This document shows, piece by piece, positions 18,601-27,462 of a stretch of 64,000 nucleotides of DNA (its first letter is position 1; each line of letters begins with the position of its first letter). This stretch comes from Aplidium turbinatum (taxonomy: Eukaryota > Chordata > Ascidiacea > Aplousobranchia > Polyclinidae), in the NCBI GenBank assembly GCA_918807975.1, contig OU964926.1, positions 23,381,996 to 23,445,995 of the forward strand, read 5' to 3'. The translations under genes were made by a program, and so were the position numbers. Under the pieces are notes generated by a model. It made no database searches, had not been told where the DNA came from, and was given only the letters and a program-made list of their open reading frames with translations.

Positions 18601-21513
18601 ACAGTTGCCTTCTACCCAATTCCAACTACATTTAAAAATAGACGTTAAAACTGAAAGGAGCGATCTACCTGGCGTCAGCACAAGGCTGAGTACTCACCAG
18701 AATCAGCAAGCAATGCGGAAAAGTAGGGCCCGAGAGCTTCGAGGCATGAGTGATGCGATACTGGTGAGCATAGCCTCATGGGCGAAACACGTCTCTATCG
18801 CTACCAATCCAGTTTCAAAACAGAAAGATTAAAAATAATGCACATTGACAGCAACATAGCGCCGTTATAGTGAGCGCAAAAACTTGGGTCTGCTACTATT
18901 CGGTGAGTTCCTAACCTCTAATCCTAAAACGGCAATGATAATTAGGCCACGGTACCCGATAATTTAAAAAAAAAATTGAAAAAAATCCCCGGTTAAGGGA
19001 TCGGACTCACCGAAACGGGCCATTCCGCAAAAACTTATATATAAAAAGTCTATTGAAACAAAATGATAGCAAACCTGTTGCTTTCTTTAGTTTTTTCTAA
19101 TTGTTCTTGTCGGTTTCGTTCCCAGTCTTCCAACTCTTTCCTGGCCTGTGACAGCCACTCCTGTTGTTTTCGTTCTGATTCTCTGTCTATGTAAATAAAT
19201 ATCAAGTCCCGTTTAGTAAAAATAAAGTTGTATTTATGCAAAAACATGCAACTAGCGCAGACCCATTTATTTAAACCTATAAGATGCATGCACTGTATTC
19301 ACCTTTTTCAGCTAACAGCTTCATGTTTTCTTCACGCCATATTCTTATTTTTTCAGGCTCTGCCCTCAATTGTTCTAATCTCGCATCCGCCGCAGCAATG
19401 GCAGCATACGCCTGAGATGGGTCCATTCTTTCTTCAAGGTCATCGTTCTCAAACTCATTCACATCTCCTCCGTTCGTCATTGGGGGATCTTGCTCCAAGC
19501 CACTTGGAGCGTTAAAGAAATCATCTTTGCAATTAATAAAAACACTTGTTATAAATCTTGTCATGTTCACAATTTTTCTGAGCAATCTACACTTTACTAC
19601 TCATCATTCAACAATATAAAAGTTCAAGTAAGCAATTGCTCGCAAAAGGTTTGCCTTGTGTGCCACATGCTTCACAAGGTACATTCCAGTTATTGATTAA
19701 ATGATCTTAAGGAATACAGAACTGTATACGTTTTTTATTACAAATATCTTTCGTTTTTAATATCTAATATAAATTTTGGACCTTGCAGGTTACAAGCTAA
19801 CATAATCTGAAATGCAGCTTCTTTTCCTATGATGGGACATAGTGAAAAAAAGCCTAAAACTTATAAGACCCTACTTTTCAGTTGTGCACTTACAGCTAAC
19901 CTACTCACCATTAGAGGGGACTGGACCTGTGACGTCTTCTAAAGTATCAGCAAACCCATTTGTAGCAGAATTGGAGTTGTCAAAACCACCGAGTACATCG
20001 CTTTCTAATCCTGAACAATACAATACCTCGCATAACAAGTAGGCTATATAATACAGGGGCTGGCAACTTCTCCAGTCGGCAGGCATAATATGGGAAAATG
20101 AAGTACTTGGCGGGCCGGATTCATGAATCGCTACACTAATCGAGTATTTATCTACCTAGACAAGGAATAAATCGTATTTAATGTAATGTAAACTTTAAGT
20201 TTAAAGCATAGAGACCAAAAACAGTATCATATTTAATGATTTTATTAACAATTAACGTAATGTACTTCAATAGCTGCTGAAGTCAATGAGACATAATATG
20301 TCTACATATTATTGTCTACATATTATGTAGTCGATCAAAGTTGTCAACAAGTTCTTTGAACTCTGGCTGCAATGCGGACATAAAACCCCTCAGTAAAGAC
20401 TGCACGTGAACATTAGTGAGATTGAATTGCAGCTTTGTCTTGTTAATGTTCATGGTCAAAAATGCTTGCTCGTAAATGTATGTAAACCTGAACAGAACAA
20501 GTAGTCTCATGGCCATCTTTCTCAGGTTGGAAAACTTGGACTCATTCAGTGACGCATAAAATTTGTCAACGCTTTTAGATTGAAATATCTCTTTTAGGGT
20601 AGAGTCACACTGCAAATCAATCAATTCTAGTTGTGGAGCATCCGGCATCATCTTTTCAAAGTCAGTTGAAATGGGTGATGATACGATATCAAACTCAGCA
20701 GAAAGTTTCTGGAAGTCCGCAAAACGACGACCAAATTTATTGTCTAGTGCAGATATCATATTGGTGTACTTCTCAATTGTCATCATCTGGGGTGCCATAT
20801 AGTTTCGAGTGTTGGAAAGTGTGTTGTAATAATCTGATTGAACTGGCAAGAAAACGGTTTAAGCTTCAACCTGAATGGCTTCACTGTTGAGTACATTTCG
20901 TGAGCAAAAGTGCCCTTCCCTTGAAGTCTGGCGTTCAATTCATTCATATGTTCAAAGAGATCAATTAAAAACGCCAGATCTGATAGCCATTTTCTGAGTT
21001 GAGGATGTTTTGTATCTTTCTCTTTTATCTCCAAAAACCGTAATATTTCCGTTGTCAGGTCGGAACATAACATGCTTGTCACTTGACTAAAAATTGAAAA
21101 CATAGAATCACAGAACTAAAGAATAACTAACAGTCACTATTATTTGACGTAGTAAGCAAGTAGTGGGGAATTGCGGCAGAGTGTGGCCGCAGGCCACATT
21201 ATCATGGAAAGACCAGAAATTGTCTGCGGCCACTCAAAATCCTGCCACGGGCCGGGTCCAGTCCGTGGGCCGTATGTTGCCCACCCCTGATATAATACAA
21301 TATTGCGTTAAAGATAATTAAGTGATGAGGTGGCTTCATACTAAAGATTTTTACAATGTTTTTAGTTGTGCTTCAGTAAAAAAAAAAACCTCACCAAAAT
21401 ATACCTGCAATTTCGTTTTCTTGTTGAGCAAGGAAATCAGCTGCAGGGTCCACATCTGTTGTTGTCGCAGGTTCTGTAGATTGCTCAAAGTTGTCTCCAA
21501 ATAAATCAGACAT
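12500..21513 (-). CDS. CLTA: Clathrin light chain, complete five-exon gene
   Basis: Exons in transcript order are 21405-21513, 19909-20010, 19303-19524, 19075-19186 and 12500-12689. They join into 245 codons including the TAA stop (244 residues), close to the usual 210-250. Seen in order: the conserved N-terminal block DPAADFLAQQENEIAG; the acidic linker; DPSQAYAAIAAAD; the heavy-chain-binding helix region EPEKIRIWREENMKLLAEK, then QQEWLSQARKELEDWERNRQ; and the C-terminal GSEWERVSKLCDFNPKVSK and RMRSTLLHLKQNP. The protein decorates clathrin triskelia and tunes coat assembly. Vertebrates have two paralogues, CLTA and CLTB; the symbol here means the family. Introns 1 and 4 are swollen by a hAT and an LTR element. 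Confidence 0.93.
13751..14317 (+). repeat. LTR 1
   Basis: It begins TGTCACAATC and ends CGTGACA. A TATA-like tatataaat lies near 14037 and an attaaa near 14250. It is nearly identical to the copy from 16619. Confidence 0.88.
14321..14338 (+). promoter_or_regulatory. Primer-binding site, tRNA-Pro type
   Basis: TGGGGGCTCGTCCGGGAA begins three bases after LTR 1. It is the sequence used by tRNA-Pro-primed elements such as murine leukaemia viruses, and marks where minus-strand synthesis would start. Confidence 0.85.
14415..16502 (+). CDS. Gag-protease-like-zinc-knuckle polyprotein of the LTR element
   Basis: This is a 695-residue ORF. Residues ~35-145 are a charged coiled coil built on repeats of EAEEKRAQ. 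Residues ~165-320 are a gypsy-type gag capsid with a SCAN-like C-terminal half (ESPGQFIERLRNLLLKW, LIVKEQF). Residues ~355-400 hold two CCHC knuckles (CFNCNGLGHKSVDC and CNRCNRQGHEAKEC). Residues ~449-535 are retropepsin-like, with LRDSGSTGIMV at the active-site position and DLIIGN near the end. Residues ~544-675 carry five more knuckles (such as CYSCGKNGHFARDC and CYRCGEIGHIARSC) with an Arg-rich spacer after the first. That arrangement resembles the cellular protein CNBP. The ORF starts 98 bases after LTR 1 and ends 117 bases before LTR 2. Confidence 0.85.
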   Translation: MADTVKHEMIEDLGSMAERMGLTGNEKSQFVMEEYHKIMDQKAQREADEREDRKVAREIRKAELEAEEKRAQLEAEEKRAQLEAEEKRAQREAEAEEKRAQRKAEAEENRAQREAEAEERRAQYELEKLKLELERQKLDIGERSNSTNDNARDVIVAQVRRPDLPSFVEEKDELDSYLLRFERYATIAKLEKSTWATQLSMLLSGQALDVYSRLSQEEAMNYDRLKLALLKRYNFTEHGYRQRFREAKPERHESPGQFIERLRNLLLKWFELSAAEQSLDGLANLIVKEQFTDSCSKDLSVYLMERSPKNLEEIASVAEQYLVAHDEKLSTEETLSCDNDEEQTNNFKGGAVPREVRCFNCNGLGHKSVDCRRKTNRNHQESRKWCNRCNRQGHEAKECKDKSFSLSNQSGKNEKDTDVYRCGCALMIPKPTLDEERPDEDVCEEIKAEDYLPVVDGKVGNKKVKVLRDSGSTGIMVRRDLVKDSQLTGKTGIVMSINNTSIQGPLAKIYIETPYCSGTVKALCLQNSLVDLIIGNVIERNSEVTCYSCGKNGHFARDCSADNQQRSHDDGYYESDEPRRRGRRRPFGVCYRCGRRGHFARECVADGGHSENRRCRDNHCYRCGEIGHIARSCPFDEKACYNCHKEGHLAKDCPERRCFRCRKMGHLARRCTEDVEDVGNFHRKRDYCFEKSYRW
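16619..17180 (+). repeat. LTR 2
   Basis: It begins TGTCACAATC directly after a G-rich polypurine tract (about 16606-16618) and matches LTR 1 with about three differences. The exact right edge and the target duplication were not resolved. Confidence 0.85.
17317..17380 (+). repeat. Penelope-like repeat fragment
   Basis: gagcgatcttcctggcgtaagcac matches the left boundary of the hammerhead-bearing repeats at 18655 and 25768. Only this end is recognisable. Confidence 0.4.
18094..18300 (-). mobile_element. tRNA-derived SINE, copy 1
   Basis: Read on the minus strand it starts CGGCTGCATAGCCGAGTGGT, with an A-box-like TAGCCGAGTGG and a B-box-like GGTTCGACACC about 50 bases later. A body follows (GAAGATTGGC-like, then the family tail CTGGATACGACAAA). 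A 7-bp duplication acccggt flanks it (18087-18093 and 18301-18307). Related copies are at 30151, 47800, 56450 and 60469. Confidence 0.75.
18655..18810 (+). repeat. Penelope-like repeat with decayed hammerhead core
   Basis: It shares gcgatctncctggcgt with 17317 and 25768, and carries CTGGTGAGCATAGCCTCATG followed by GGCGAAACACGTC (18761-18793). The core A of CTGATGA is G here, so activity is unlikely. Confidence 0.6.
18886..19028. mobile_element. MITE with 8-bp target duplication, copy 2
   Basis: The same family as 2231-2429, from GGGTCTGCTACTATTCGGTG to GGGCCATTCCGC, with perfect 8-bp duplications aaaaactt (18878-18885 and 19029-19036). It is internally shorter than copy 1. It ends 46 bases from clathrin light chain exon 4. 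Confidence 0.8.
19075..19186 (-). CDS. CLTA: Clathrin light chain exon 4
   Basis: The acceptor is ttacatag and the donor AACAG|gtttgc. It encodes ESERKQQEWLSQARKELEDW, then RNRQEQLEKTKESNR. The exon ends where vertebrate neuronal inserts are spliced in. Confidence 0.92.
19303..19524 (-). CDS. CLTA: Clathrin light chain exon 3
   Basis: The acceptor is ttgcaaag and the donor AAAG|gtgaat. It encodes DPSQAYAAIAAADARLEQLR and EPEKIRIWREENMKLLAEK, the start of the heavy-chain-binding helix. Confidence 0.92.
19909..20010 (-). CDS. CLTA: Clathrin light chain exon 2
   Basis: The acceptor is tgttcag and the donor AATG|gtgagt. It encodes LESDVLGGFDNSNSATNGF and a short acidic linker. The phase matches exons 1 and 3. 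Confidence 0.88.
20054..21289 (-). mobile_element. hAT transposon with transposase remnant
   Basis: The termini are CAGGGGCTGGCAACTT and, inverted, CAGGGGTGGGCAACATACGG. A perfect 8-bp duplication atataata flanks it (20046-20053 and 21290-21297). Minus-strand ORFs 20783-21103 and 20316-20849 encode the C-terminal half of a SCAND3/ZBED5/GTF2IRD2-like hAT transposase (LIDLFEHMNELNARLQGKG, then LELIDLQCDSTLKEIF and FTYIYEQAFLTMN). The two ORFs are in different frames, so there is at least one frameshift near 20783-20849. The N-terminal zinc finger and first catalytic region are missing. It sits in clathrin light chain intron 1. Confidence 0.88.
21405..21513 (-). CDS. CLTA: Clathrin light chain exon 1
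   Basis: ATG is at 21513-21511 and the donor is GCAG|gtatat. It encodes MSDLFGDNFEQS, then DPAADFLAQQENEIAG, the most conserved N-terminal block of the family. The start is chosen because MSDLFGD is the first Met before this block. Confidence 0.92.
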
Positions 21514-21569
21514 TGTAATTATTTAAGTGTAAGAAAAAAAGTTTGAAAGTTCAAAAATAACCTGGAAAT

Positions 21570-21725
21570 CAGTTCAGTTTGTTTTTATTTCTGACCATCA
21601 CAAGGGAAAAAAAAACAATATTATATATATAATATATATAATGCCTTTTTGTAGTATTAATAGTTTTCATTGTTTTAATATATATATATTATACATGACA
21701 AACATAGCAAAGATTGTAACATGTA
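21570..21725 (-). repeat. Fold-back family fragment
   Basis: cagtttgtttttatttctgaccatcacaa and acatgacaaacatagca match the arms of the fold-back element at 22085-23180. Between them is AT-rich microsatellite and a segment (gtagtattaatagttttcattg) found again at 42240. It lies within 210 bp of the clathrin light chain start codon. Confidence 0.5.
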
Positions 21726-21836
21726 AGTTTGGTAGGTGTATCAATTAACGATCTAGTAATTTCTAAAAAATGGATTTTTTGTAATGTAACCATATGTTTA
21801 ATGTTTCGATTTTTCTATAATTTTTTTCCATTTTTT

Positions 21837-21940
21837 GAACCATAGAGAAATAAAACATAGCAACTTTAGCGGGTAAAGTTACTAGAATGGAGACTAGAAT
21901 GGACCCGCTAAAGTTACTATGTTTTATTTCTCTATGGTTC
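21837..21940. repeat. Near-perfect 38-bp inverted repeat
   Basis: The arms at 21837-21874 and 21903-21940 (GAACCATAGAGAAATAAAAC ... and its complement) match at 37 of 38 positions around a 28-bp spacer. No target duplication was clear. It lies about 325 bp upstream of the clathrin light chain start codon. Confidence 0.8.
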
Positions 21941-22084
21941 AACAAAGCAAACTCTCTACCAAAGCTTTATTTTTCCATTTTATAGACCTGTGCCAAGTTC
22001 ATGGTGCATGTGTATTGTGTAAATGTGTAACCTTACTTTTTGCAAACTATATAATTGAGAGTGCATGTCCTCAGAGGCTATGGT

Positions 22085-23180
22085 TCATATATAGGAAGTG
22101 GCTACATTTACGGCGCCGTAAATACAGCCGTTCCATGCCTTTTTTTTAATCTTTACGCCGTTTTTACTGCACATGTGCGCTGGTGCGTATTTTTTCTTCT
22201 TTCTCGAAAGAACAAATGAAAAAAAGTGCATATATAACTTCTAAATTCAACCGCTTTTGCCAAGTGAATCTGTGGCGCGTGCGATCTTTGTCTGGCTCGT
22301 GCTCCCAAGATAAGAGTTCGATACCACCACGAGGTGTTTTTTTTTAAACTAAATTCGAACCCGAAGTGACTCAATCGTTAGGCTACGCATTTTTGTGGCC
22401 GTTCAGTTTAGTTTGTTTTTAGTTCTGACCATCACAACGAAAAAACAATATATGACAAACATAGCAGAGTAAGGTAGAAGCGACAAAACGCGGACGTTAC
22501 AGGCTAGCGTGCATGATACCAAAGCAGGACAATCAGTTCAAAATATGGCACAATCGCAACACCTTTAATAAAATTTTTATAAATTGAGAACAAAGAGAAA
22601 AAAAAGGCTAGTGAGTTTTTTTCTTTAACAATTAATATGAGTAAAAAAAAATCTAAATTCATAAAATTTTTAGGTGTTACGACCGTGCCATATTTTAAAC
22701 TGATTGTCCTGCTTTACTATCATGCACGCTATAACATCCGCGTTTTGTCGCTTCTACCTTTTTTTAGACCTCTGCTATGTTTGTCATATATAATATATAT
22801 GATACTGTTTTTTTGTTGTGATGGTCAGAACTAAAAACAAACTAAACTGAACGGCCACAAAAATGCGTAGCCTAACGATTGAGTCACTTCGGGTTCAAAT
22901 TTAGTTTAAAAAAAGAAACACCTCTTGGTGGTATCGAACTCATATCCTTGGGAGTACGAGCCAGACAAAGATTGCACGTGCCACAGATTCACTTGGCAAG
23001 AGCGGTTGAATTTAGAAGTTATATATGCACTTTTTTTCATTTGTTCTTTCGAGAAAGAAGAACAAATACGCACCAGCGCGCATGTGCAGTAAAAGCAATG
23101 TAAAAATTAAAAAAAGGCATGGAACGGCTGTATTTACGGCGCCGTAAATATAGACACTTCCAAATATATAATATATGGTA
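22085..23180. mobile_element. 1.1 kb fold-back (long inverted repeat) element
   Basis: Two arms of roughly 500 bp (about 22093-22588 and 22655-23163) are inverted copies around a ~65 bp spacer. Both outer ends read ttacggcgccgtaaata then gccgttccatgcc. Inside each arm are tRNA-like blocks, including GTAGCCTAACGATTGAGTCA and TTCGGGTTC. The arms differ at scattered sites, so it is not a recent palindrome or cloning artefact. No transposase is visible. Confidence 0.75.
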
Positions 23181-24169
23181 AGTAAAATCTCTGCACGTAG
23201 AAACACAAGACAACAAACAGTTGGAAATATAACGTGGAAAATAGAATTAAGTGAGCTGCTTCCTTGAATCAGTTTATTTTCTTTCAATAGCAGCACATAT
23301 CAACAAACAGAATAAATGAAATGTAAAAACAATGCATTGTAGGTTAGATTATGATAGGCTACAATCATAACAGTAACGAATGACCATCAGTGGTTATCTA
23401 GTCATTCATACACAGTTACAGTCTTACAGACAGGTATGCAGGCAGGAACACAGTACTTCAATGAATAAAAAAGATTTAGCCACTGACATCATGAAACAAT
23501 TACTGTTGGTTTGAATCTCCATTCTTCGACTGAGAAAGACGAGGATAGAGATTCAAACTAGCAACTAAGATTTTAACTAACAACCAAAAAAATTTGAAAA
23601 TTAATTAACTCTTGTAGCAAGGGGTTTTTTAATTGAGAACTTACAAAAGAGTTCAAGCTAACAAACAGCACGTAAGCAAAATTCTCAAAGAATTTTCAAA
23701 ATTTAAACACAAAAGAAAACTTGAAGAATTAATTATTCACAATTGAAAAAGCACAAAAAATAATCTACATTGAATAAATATACAATAAAATAATGATTTT
23801 AGGTACTCGCTGTAACAACATATAATTAAAAGCGTGGTGCAAAAACAACTATAAAGCATTGTCTTGGAATGAAGTGGTTTGAGTTGTAGCCGGCAACTGT
23901 ACATTTTGATAGTTGAAACTCATGCTTTATAACAAACTGCGTAATACATACCACAAAATCGCAATTATCATAAAAGCAAACCCGTGTTTGACAAGCAGGA
24001 ACACTCAATTTTTGTACAAACAGCAAATCACAATTTGTGCCAGGAACATCGTTTCTCCAAATTGAGCCAAGCTGTCAATGATCAGCTTAACCAGAGTTGC
24101 CAAACTTAAAACGAGAAAACTATTTTGATTTGATAAAATTAATAGTTAACTGCTTTTATAGTGCATATT

Positions 24170-24999
24170 GATGATATGAGAGGAGTAAAAGTTGGTGGCT
24201 TGAATATAACAAATTTACGCTATGCTGATGATACTGTTCTGTTGGCTGAATCACAAGAAGATCTTCAAGAAATATTGGACAATGTTAACTCAATTGGTAA
24301 AGAATTTAATATGAAAATTAACGCTAAAAAGACCAAATCAATGATAATCTCAAAATCACCAGACACTTCAGTACTCCAAATTATAATTGACAACGAAATT
24401 ATACAAAAAGTAAAATCTTTTTCATATCTTGGTCATTTAATAACTGAAGATGGGAGGTGTGACCATGAAATTCTTAGACGGATAGAAATTGCAAGAACTA
24501 CATTTGGAAAAATGAAAAATATTTTAACCAATCAACGTTTAAATTTATCAACTCGTCTCAGGATATTAAAATGCTATATTTGGTCGACCCTATTATACAA
24601 TTCCGAGACTTGGACAATGTCACAAAAAATGGAGAAACGGATCGATGCCTTCGAGCTCTGGACATACAGGCAAATGTTAAAAATTTCATGGAAACAAAAG
24701 ATCACTAACGATGAAGTACTCTCCAAATTCAATTCAAGCAAAATGCTCTTACAAACAGTCAAAAGAAGAAAATTGAAGTATTTCGGACACACAATAAGGC
24801 AAAATTCATTACAAAGATCATTAATAGAAGGGAAGATAAATGGTAAAAGAAGTAAAGGCAGACCAAGAATGATTTGGACAACAAATATCACAAAATGGAC
24901 AAAATTAACTTATGAATGTGCAGTACGCACAGCTCATGGTCGAGAACAATGGCGCATTGTATCCAACCCTCCATACGAGAAAGGAACAAAATGATGATG
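24170..24999 (+). mobile_element. 5'-truncated RTE-like LINE with 12-bp target duplication
   Basis: An open frame to the TGA at 24992-24994 encodes the reverse transcriptase C-terminal half: LRYADDTVLLAESQEDL (YADD box), then YLGHLITEDG, NSETWTMSQKMEKRIDAFEL and the closing KRSKGRPRMIWTTNITKWT, typical of RTE-type elements. It ends in ATGATGATG, the usual RTE microsatellite tail. Perfect 12-bp duplications atagtgcatatt flank it at 24158-24169 and 25000-25011. No endonuclease domain is present, as expected for 5' truncation at insertion. The surviving frame is open, so insertion looks recent. Confidence 0.85.
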
Positions 25000-25767
25000 A
25001 TAGTGCATATTTTATTTATATTTTTTAAAAACAATATTTTTTAAAAACTCTTAAAAATACATTTTTAAAAACTTGCTGCTGCTATTTTGGCACGAAACAG
25101 CTAAATTCATGTGTGAGGATGAGACTAGTCACCCCAGGGCCGTGTTGGTTGGTTGCTTTTGAATCTTTATCCTCGGACTGACAAAGCCTTGATAGGTTAT
25201 TCCTGGTAGTTTCGCATATTTGTAGAGGCTCTTGACGCAGGGCCGGTTACCGAGATTGGCAGAGTGAAGTTTTCCGATTGTTGAAGTGTTATTGCCGGGC
25301 AATTATTCCATTTACTAAGTGCCGCTGAATGGAGAGCAGTCCTGAAATGCGTTGCTCAAGCGCACACAACGAGAGTCGAACCAGCGCCACTAAGTTACAA
25401 ATCCCAAAATTATCGTTGTCTGACCGAACGTTAGAGGTTGACCAAAGTGCAAAGTCCAAGTATACATATTCACTAAGAATTATTCTCATCAAACTGTAAA
25501 TTCATTGTAAAGTACTAGCCTATTTTTTTTCGATGCGAATGATGTCACGTAGGCTAAACGTAGGCTACTATGGACTTGGTCAGTTTTTCGTTTTAATGCT
25601 TTCGGCATCAGTTTACCTACATCCCACTCTGCAAATCCATCCTTGTTGACAGTGATACAATGTCTGCTTTGCTGGCTGGAAACTTTACTTGTCACAGATA
25701 AGACAACAGTACAACATTGTTTGTTTCATTAAAGTTAAGCAATCTAGTGTTCACTTTTTGAGAAAAA

Positions 25768-25925
25768 GCGATCTTCCAGGCGTCAACACTACAATACACT
25801 ACATGTGGCAAGAACTAGTGGTGCGGTAGGCTACTGATGAGCCCAGCCTCATGGGCGAAACACATGTCTATCGCTGAGTTCTTGCTTCACTCGACCGCCG
25901 AGAAACACATGTAGCCTACTCACTT
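25768..25925 (+). repeat. Penelope-like pseudo-LTR-type repeat
   Basis: It begins gcgatcttccaggcgtcaac and includes the hammerhead at 25808-25885. Related repeats lie at 17317 and 18655. A second GAAACACATGT follows at about 25900. Confidence 0.6.
25808..25885 (+). ncRNA. Hammerhead ribozyme, type I, Penelope-like
   Basis: CTGATGA at 25834-25840 is followed by stem II GCCC/GGGC (25841-25844 with 25853-25856, loop AGCCTCAT) and GAAA at 25857-25860. Stem III is the minimal two pairs (AC with GT around ACAT), giving cleavage triplet GTC at 25866-25868. Distal stem I is GCAAGAACT (25808-25816) with AGTTCTTGC (25877-25885), a 9-bp match, with internal loops nearer the core. All core bases are present. 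Hammerheads with very short stem III are known in Penelope-like elements and retrozymes. Confidence 0.78.
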
Positions 25926-26609
25926 TTTGCTTAACTTCCCGAAAGTGACGATGACATTAGCGACAGAAAAAATCTTCTAATAGTTCTAATGCAAATTGTT
26001 GTAATTTTACGTTTTTCAATTCGGTTAGGTCGGAAACGAGTTGCTGCAATTTGAAAAATGATTTGAAACAGTCACTACAATGAAGCCTTGCAAGGCGTGC
26101 TGGTAAGTAGCCCACAAGCAGTTATCATTGGCAATCAGCCGAGTGATTAGATTGTTAGATTTTTTTATTTCAATCTACGTCACGAATTTCGAGACTTTAC
26201 GTAGCTGATGTTTTTGAAAAGAAAAACGAATTCAATTTTAATTAAGAACGGTGAGGTGAAAAACCTTTTGTTGCAACAAGACTTCAACAATCAGAAAACT
26301 TCACTCTGCCAATCTCGGTGACCGACTCTGCGTCAAGAGCCTCTACAAGTCTGTGAAACTACGAGGAATAAAATCAAGGCTTTGTCAGTCCGAGGATAAA
26401 GATTTCAAACCAACCAACCTAGTGCGCTCTCCAGCAAAATTTAATCTTTTTTTTTTGAAATTGATTGCACGATCTTATCTTTATTTGAATCGTGGTTCTC
26501 AAGCTATGCGCCGCATAAATTTTGCAAGCGTGTCCTTAAATTTCTGAAAGCCATAGCCTACGCCCTACGATATTGCCTGTCGTTTTATAGGCCTATTGTT
26601 TTTAACGTA

Positions 26610-27407
26610 CAGTAGAACTCGGTTAATCCGGATCTTCGCCTAATCCGGATAAAACTAGAAGTACAAATGATTTGTAATCTTTTTCTTGAGAAACAGCTTC
26701 GGATTATCTCCGGATCTTCGCCTATTCCGGACAAAAGTTGCGCTTTCTCTATCGCTTTATCCGGATTTTCCCGACAGTTTTGCCATTTTATGTTAAAACG
26801 TAACGTGGCTTATTGCGAGAAATTTCTTATCTATTGTTCCGTTAATGTGACGCAATAAATTATTGCGGATTTCTTCTTTTCATGAACAGTAATCCCTCCT
26901 AACGCAAAATTCCTGCGGAAATGCCCAAACTCGTACTGTAACTTGAAAAGATGTCTGTGGAATTTTCGGCGGTATGTCGGTGACGTTTTTCCAATAGAAG
27001 ACTTTGTTTGACTGTGATTTTTTGTAAGTTTTCCAAAGAAACTCGTCTTCCGTAACTGTTTTCAAAAGTTTTGAGTGACTACAGATTATTCCTTCAGACA
27101 CGCATGTCTGAAGATATAACTTTTGCCAGTGTGTTCTTGCGTTAGACGCAGAGTCTACAAATACATTCATTTTACATGCATACTGCATTTCAAAAGAACT
27201 CTATCACTGGGTCGCTAATGTGGTGATCGCGCGTCTCGGAATTGGCAGATGACCACACTTATGCGTTCAATTTCGGTGATTTTTATCGATACCCTTCTAT
27301 CTAGGTAACGTCAGGCTTGATAGAACCGTCATCGGTTAATCCGGATCTTCGCCTAATCCGGATGGAATCGCCGGTCAAATCGAATCCGGATTAACCGAGT
27401 TCTACTG
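26610..27407. mobile_element. pogo/Tigger-like DNA transposon, non-autonomous
   Basis: It has termini CAGTAGAACTCGGTTAATCC and an inverted match of at least 23 bp at the other end, flanked by TA at 26608-26609 and 27408-27409. The block atccggatcttcgccta recurs at about 26624, 26709 and 27337, possibly transposase binding sites. The interior (including a 102-codon minus ORF at 26880-27188) shows no DDE transposase motif, so this 798-bp copy is probably non-autonomous. Confidence 0.78.
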
Positions 27408-27462
27408 TACTTTAATTGGGTAGAAAAACAAGTCTGCCTTTCCTTAAAGACCACTCATAGGA

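Larger units (their letters stand above)
12690..19074 (-). other. CLTA: Clathrin light chain intron 4, repeat-filled
   Basis: This 6.4 kb intron holds a hairpin at 13118-13177 (CTAATTCTATGA... against ...TCATAGAATTAG) followed by about four GGTTGAGAA repeats, the LTR element from 13751, a SINE (18094-18300), a Penelope-like hammerhead relic (18655-18800) and a MITE (18886-19028). I did not find an exon resembling the vertebrate neuronal inserts that occupy this position. Confidence 0.6.
25144..26420. repeat. 1.3 kb unit bounded by ~145-bp inverted repeats
   Basis: The arms at 25144-25288 and 26281-26420 are inverted copies, sharing ctttatcctcggactgac, gtagaggctcttgacgca and gagattggcagagtgaag. 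The hammerhead-bearing Penelope-like repeat lies between them. A related short palindrome occurs at 23510-23562. Confidence 0.7.

Noticed and set aside
26880-27188. 102-codon ORF inside the pogo-like element as a transposase
   Set aside because: It has no helix-turn-helix or DDE-type motifs recognisable by eye.
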